This document shows, piece after piece, positions 63,138 through 64,000 of a DNA stretch of 64,000 nt. The position numbers and the translations under genes are program-made. The notes below the pieces were generated by a model. The model saw only the letters and a list, made by a program, of their open reading frames with translations. It did not search any database and was not told where the DNA came from. Source of the stretch: Marinomonas profundimaris (GTDB lineage Bacteria > Pseudomonadota > Gammaproteobacteria > Pseudomonadales > Marinomonadaceae); contig NZ_AYOZ01000061.1 in NCBI RefSeq assembly GCF_000508165.1, positions 1 to 64,000 of the forward strand. Direction: 5' to 3'. How positions within the stretch are numbered: the stretch's first letter is position 1; every line of letters begins with the position of its first letter.

Positions 63138-63482
63138 ATGAAGAGCCGAAATGTTGTCTATTCAACCGATCAAGGTCGGCTTTGCCCAGATTGTGAGTGT
63201 TCTATTGCGGAATGCCAATGTAAAAATGCACAAGCGGTTGGCAATGGAAAGATCCTAATAAGTTTAGAAACTAAAGGTCGTAAAGGAAAAGGCGTCACTG
63301 TGATTACAGGGCTCCCAATGACACAAGACGAACTAAAGCTATTAGGAAAAAAACTCAAGGCTCAGTGTGGTACTGGAGGCGCGGTGAAAGATGGACAGAT
63401 CGAAATTCAAGGGGATAGCCGCCAAAAAATAAAAGAACTACTGGAAAAAGCCGGTTATTCGAGTAAATTTTCAGGTGGCTAA
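63138..63482 (+). CDS. yciH: SUI1/eIF1-like translation factor YciH
   Basis: A 114-residue protein. An N-terminal zinc-like segment LCPDCECSIAECQC is followed by the SUI1 domain (KGKGVTVITGLP, KLKAQCGTGGAVKDG). YciH influences start-site fidelity in E. coli. The ATG at 63138 has GAGGA upstream; the frame is open to 63117. The N terminus has the extended cysteine form found in many gammaproteobacteria. Confidence 0.94.
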   Translation: MKSRNVVYSTDQGRLCPDCECSIAECQCKNAQAVGNGKILISLETKGRKGKGVTVITGLPMTQDELKLLGKKLKAQCGTGGAVKDGQIEIQGDSRQKIKELLEKAGYSSKFSGG

Positions 63483-63486
63483 TGGC

Positions 63487-63507
63487 TATTAAGAACTAAT
63501 AGTTTTA
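63487..63507 (+). terminator. weak terminator after yciH
   Basis: CTATTA/TAATAG stem with a five-base loop, followed by TTTT. The stem is short and AT-rich. Confidence 0.4.
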
Positions 63508-63665
63508 CTATATTTTTGTTTTCAAGAACAATGAAGTGCAACTAAACCACGATAAGAAAAAGAAGCCGTAAAGTGATCGAGCTTCAAGACTCATTTATAT
63601 GAGCATGAACTACCACCAATGAAATGGGACGTCTTAGTGGTTAATAAATGGCAGCAGAGGTTTCA

Positions 63666-64000
63666 ATGTTCCAACACAATATAAAACAAGCGAATCAGCT
63701 CATGCGATCGGCAATTCCGCTTATGGTTAAGTTAGACATACCCCCTACCCCCTACAATTACGGGATTTGGTATGAATACTCTTCAAATAGAAATCCAAAG
63801 CTCAATCAAGTGGTGGATCGTGCTCTACGCCGATTTGGAAGTCTGCCCGCATTTGTTTCAAAAGAACTCTTTAACGAGTTCTTATTGCCAGAAGAGCATC
63901 AACACACCCAACGCCAAGGCTCTGCTTTAACCAGTCTTACTGAAAACTTAGAAACAGAAACAACAAGTGTTACCAGTGAGCTTGCAACCTTTAATAGAAC
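63666..64000 (+). CDS. N terminus of a probable diguanylate cyclase (cut by window edge)
   Basis: An open frame of 111 residues that runs off the window. The segment IPPTPYNYGIWYEYSSNRNP matches the conserved N-terminal region of a GGDEF protein family that includes Pseudomonas DgcP, with its VxPxPxNYxxWYxY pattern. The GGDEF domain itself is outside the window, so enzyme activity is inferred. AGAGG lies eight bases before the ATG. The 183-base gap upstream holds only the weak terminator. Confidence 0.7.
   Translation, partial: MFQHNIKQANQLMRSAIPLMVKLDIPPTPYNYGIWYEYSSNRNPKLNQVVDRALRRFGSLPAFVSKELFNEFLLPEEHQHTQRQGSALTSLTENLETETTSVTSELATFNR

Overview
This window looks like ordinary chromosome from a marine gammaproteobacterium. 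The best guess is an Oceanospirillales member close to Marinomonas. That rests on several conserved gammaproteobacterial neighbourhoods (pabC-mltG-tmk-holB-tatD, tesA/ybbA-ybbP, hemN-fnr-apt, prmB-aroC), a slightly AT-rich composition, and general protein resemblance. No search was run, so the genus is inference. I see no phage, transposon, integron or CRISPR. Nearly all of the sequence is coding, in short operons on both strands.

Layout. 1-379: end of a tRNA-Glu/tRNA-Gly array in which two copies carry structural mismatches. 428-4683: folate, cell-wall and replication operon pabC-mltG-tmk-holB-ycfH. 4892-9899: a Lon-like protease, two small secreted proteins (one a cytochrome b562), a basic/acidic small protein and an AraC-type regulator. 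10043-15449: an acyl-CoA dehydrogenase and ETF-quinone oxidoreductase (fatty-acid type oxidation feeding the quinone pool), a DUF188 protein and NADH dehydrogenase II. 15529-18820: a copper module with a MerR regulator, its 20-bp-spaced promoter, a CopA ATPase and a previously unlisted 31-residue membrane peptide overlapping copA. 18877-21695: an MFS exporter and a membrane diguanylate cyclase.

21904-29515: mostly minus-strand genes: nucleotide-pool cleaning (yjjG, yjjX), aroC-prmB, a KfrA-like coiled-coil protein, SppA, HAD phosphatase and AdhP, with phaJ facing the other way. 29726-35169: small secreted and CBS proteins, tusA, a hydrolase, then the anaerobic module hemN-fnr-apt with an FNR box at the class II position, and a YfaZ porin-like protein. 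35180-39153: ttcA, recQ-sprT, yecA. 39173-46864: a minus-strand run encoding a small CbiX chelatase, the MksF-MksE-MksB condensin, BolA, a STAS antagonist and a receiver-PP2C phosphatase. 47063-52563: epimerase, zinc-ribbon protein, helical repeat protein, HAD phosphatase, ferrochelatase, TauE-type permease and CheV. 52677-62991: HDOD protein with TatD, DNA polymerase II, the YbbAP exporter with TesA, a 2-hydroxyacid dehydrogenase, TruC and a GNAT protein. The window ends with yciH and the start of a GGDEF-type gene.

The points most worth a second look are the copA-coupled microprotein and its MerR promoter, the Mks condensin without its nuclease partner, the PP2C/STAS pair without a kinase, and the degenerate tRNAs. 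Start codons were moved from the longest open frame to a better Shine-Dalgarno site for many genes, as noted in each entry.
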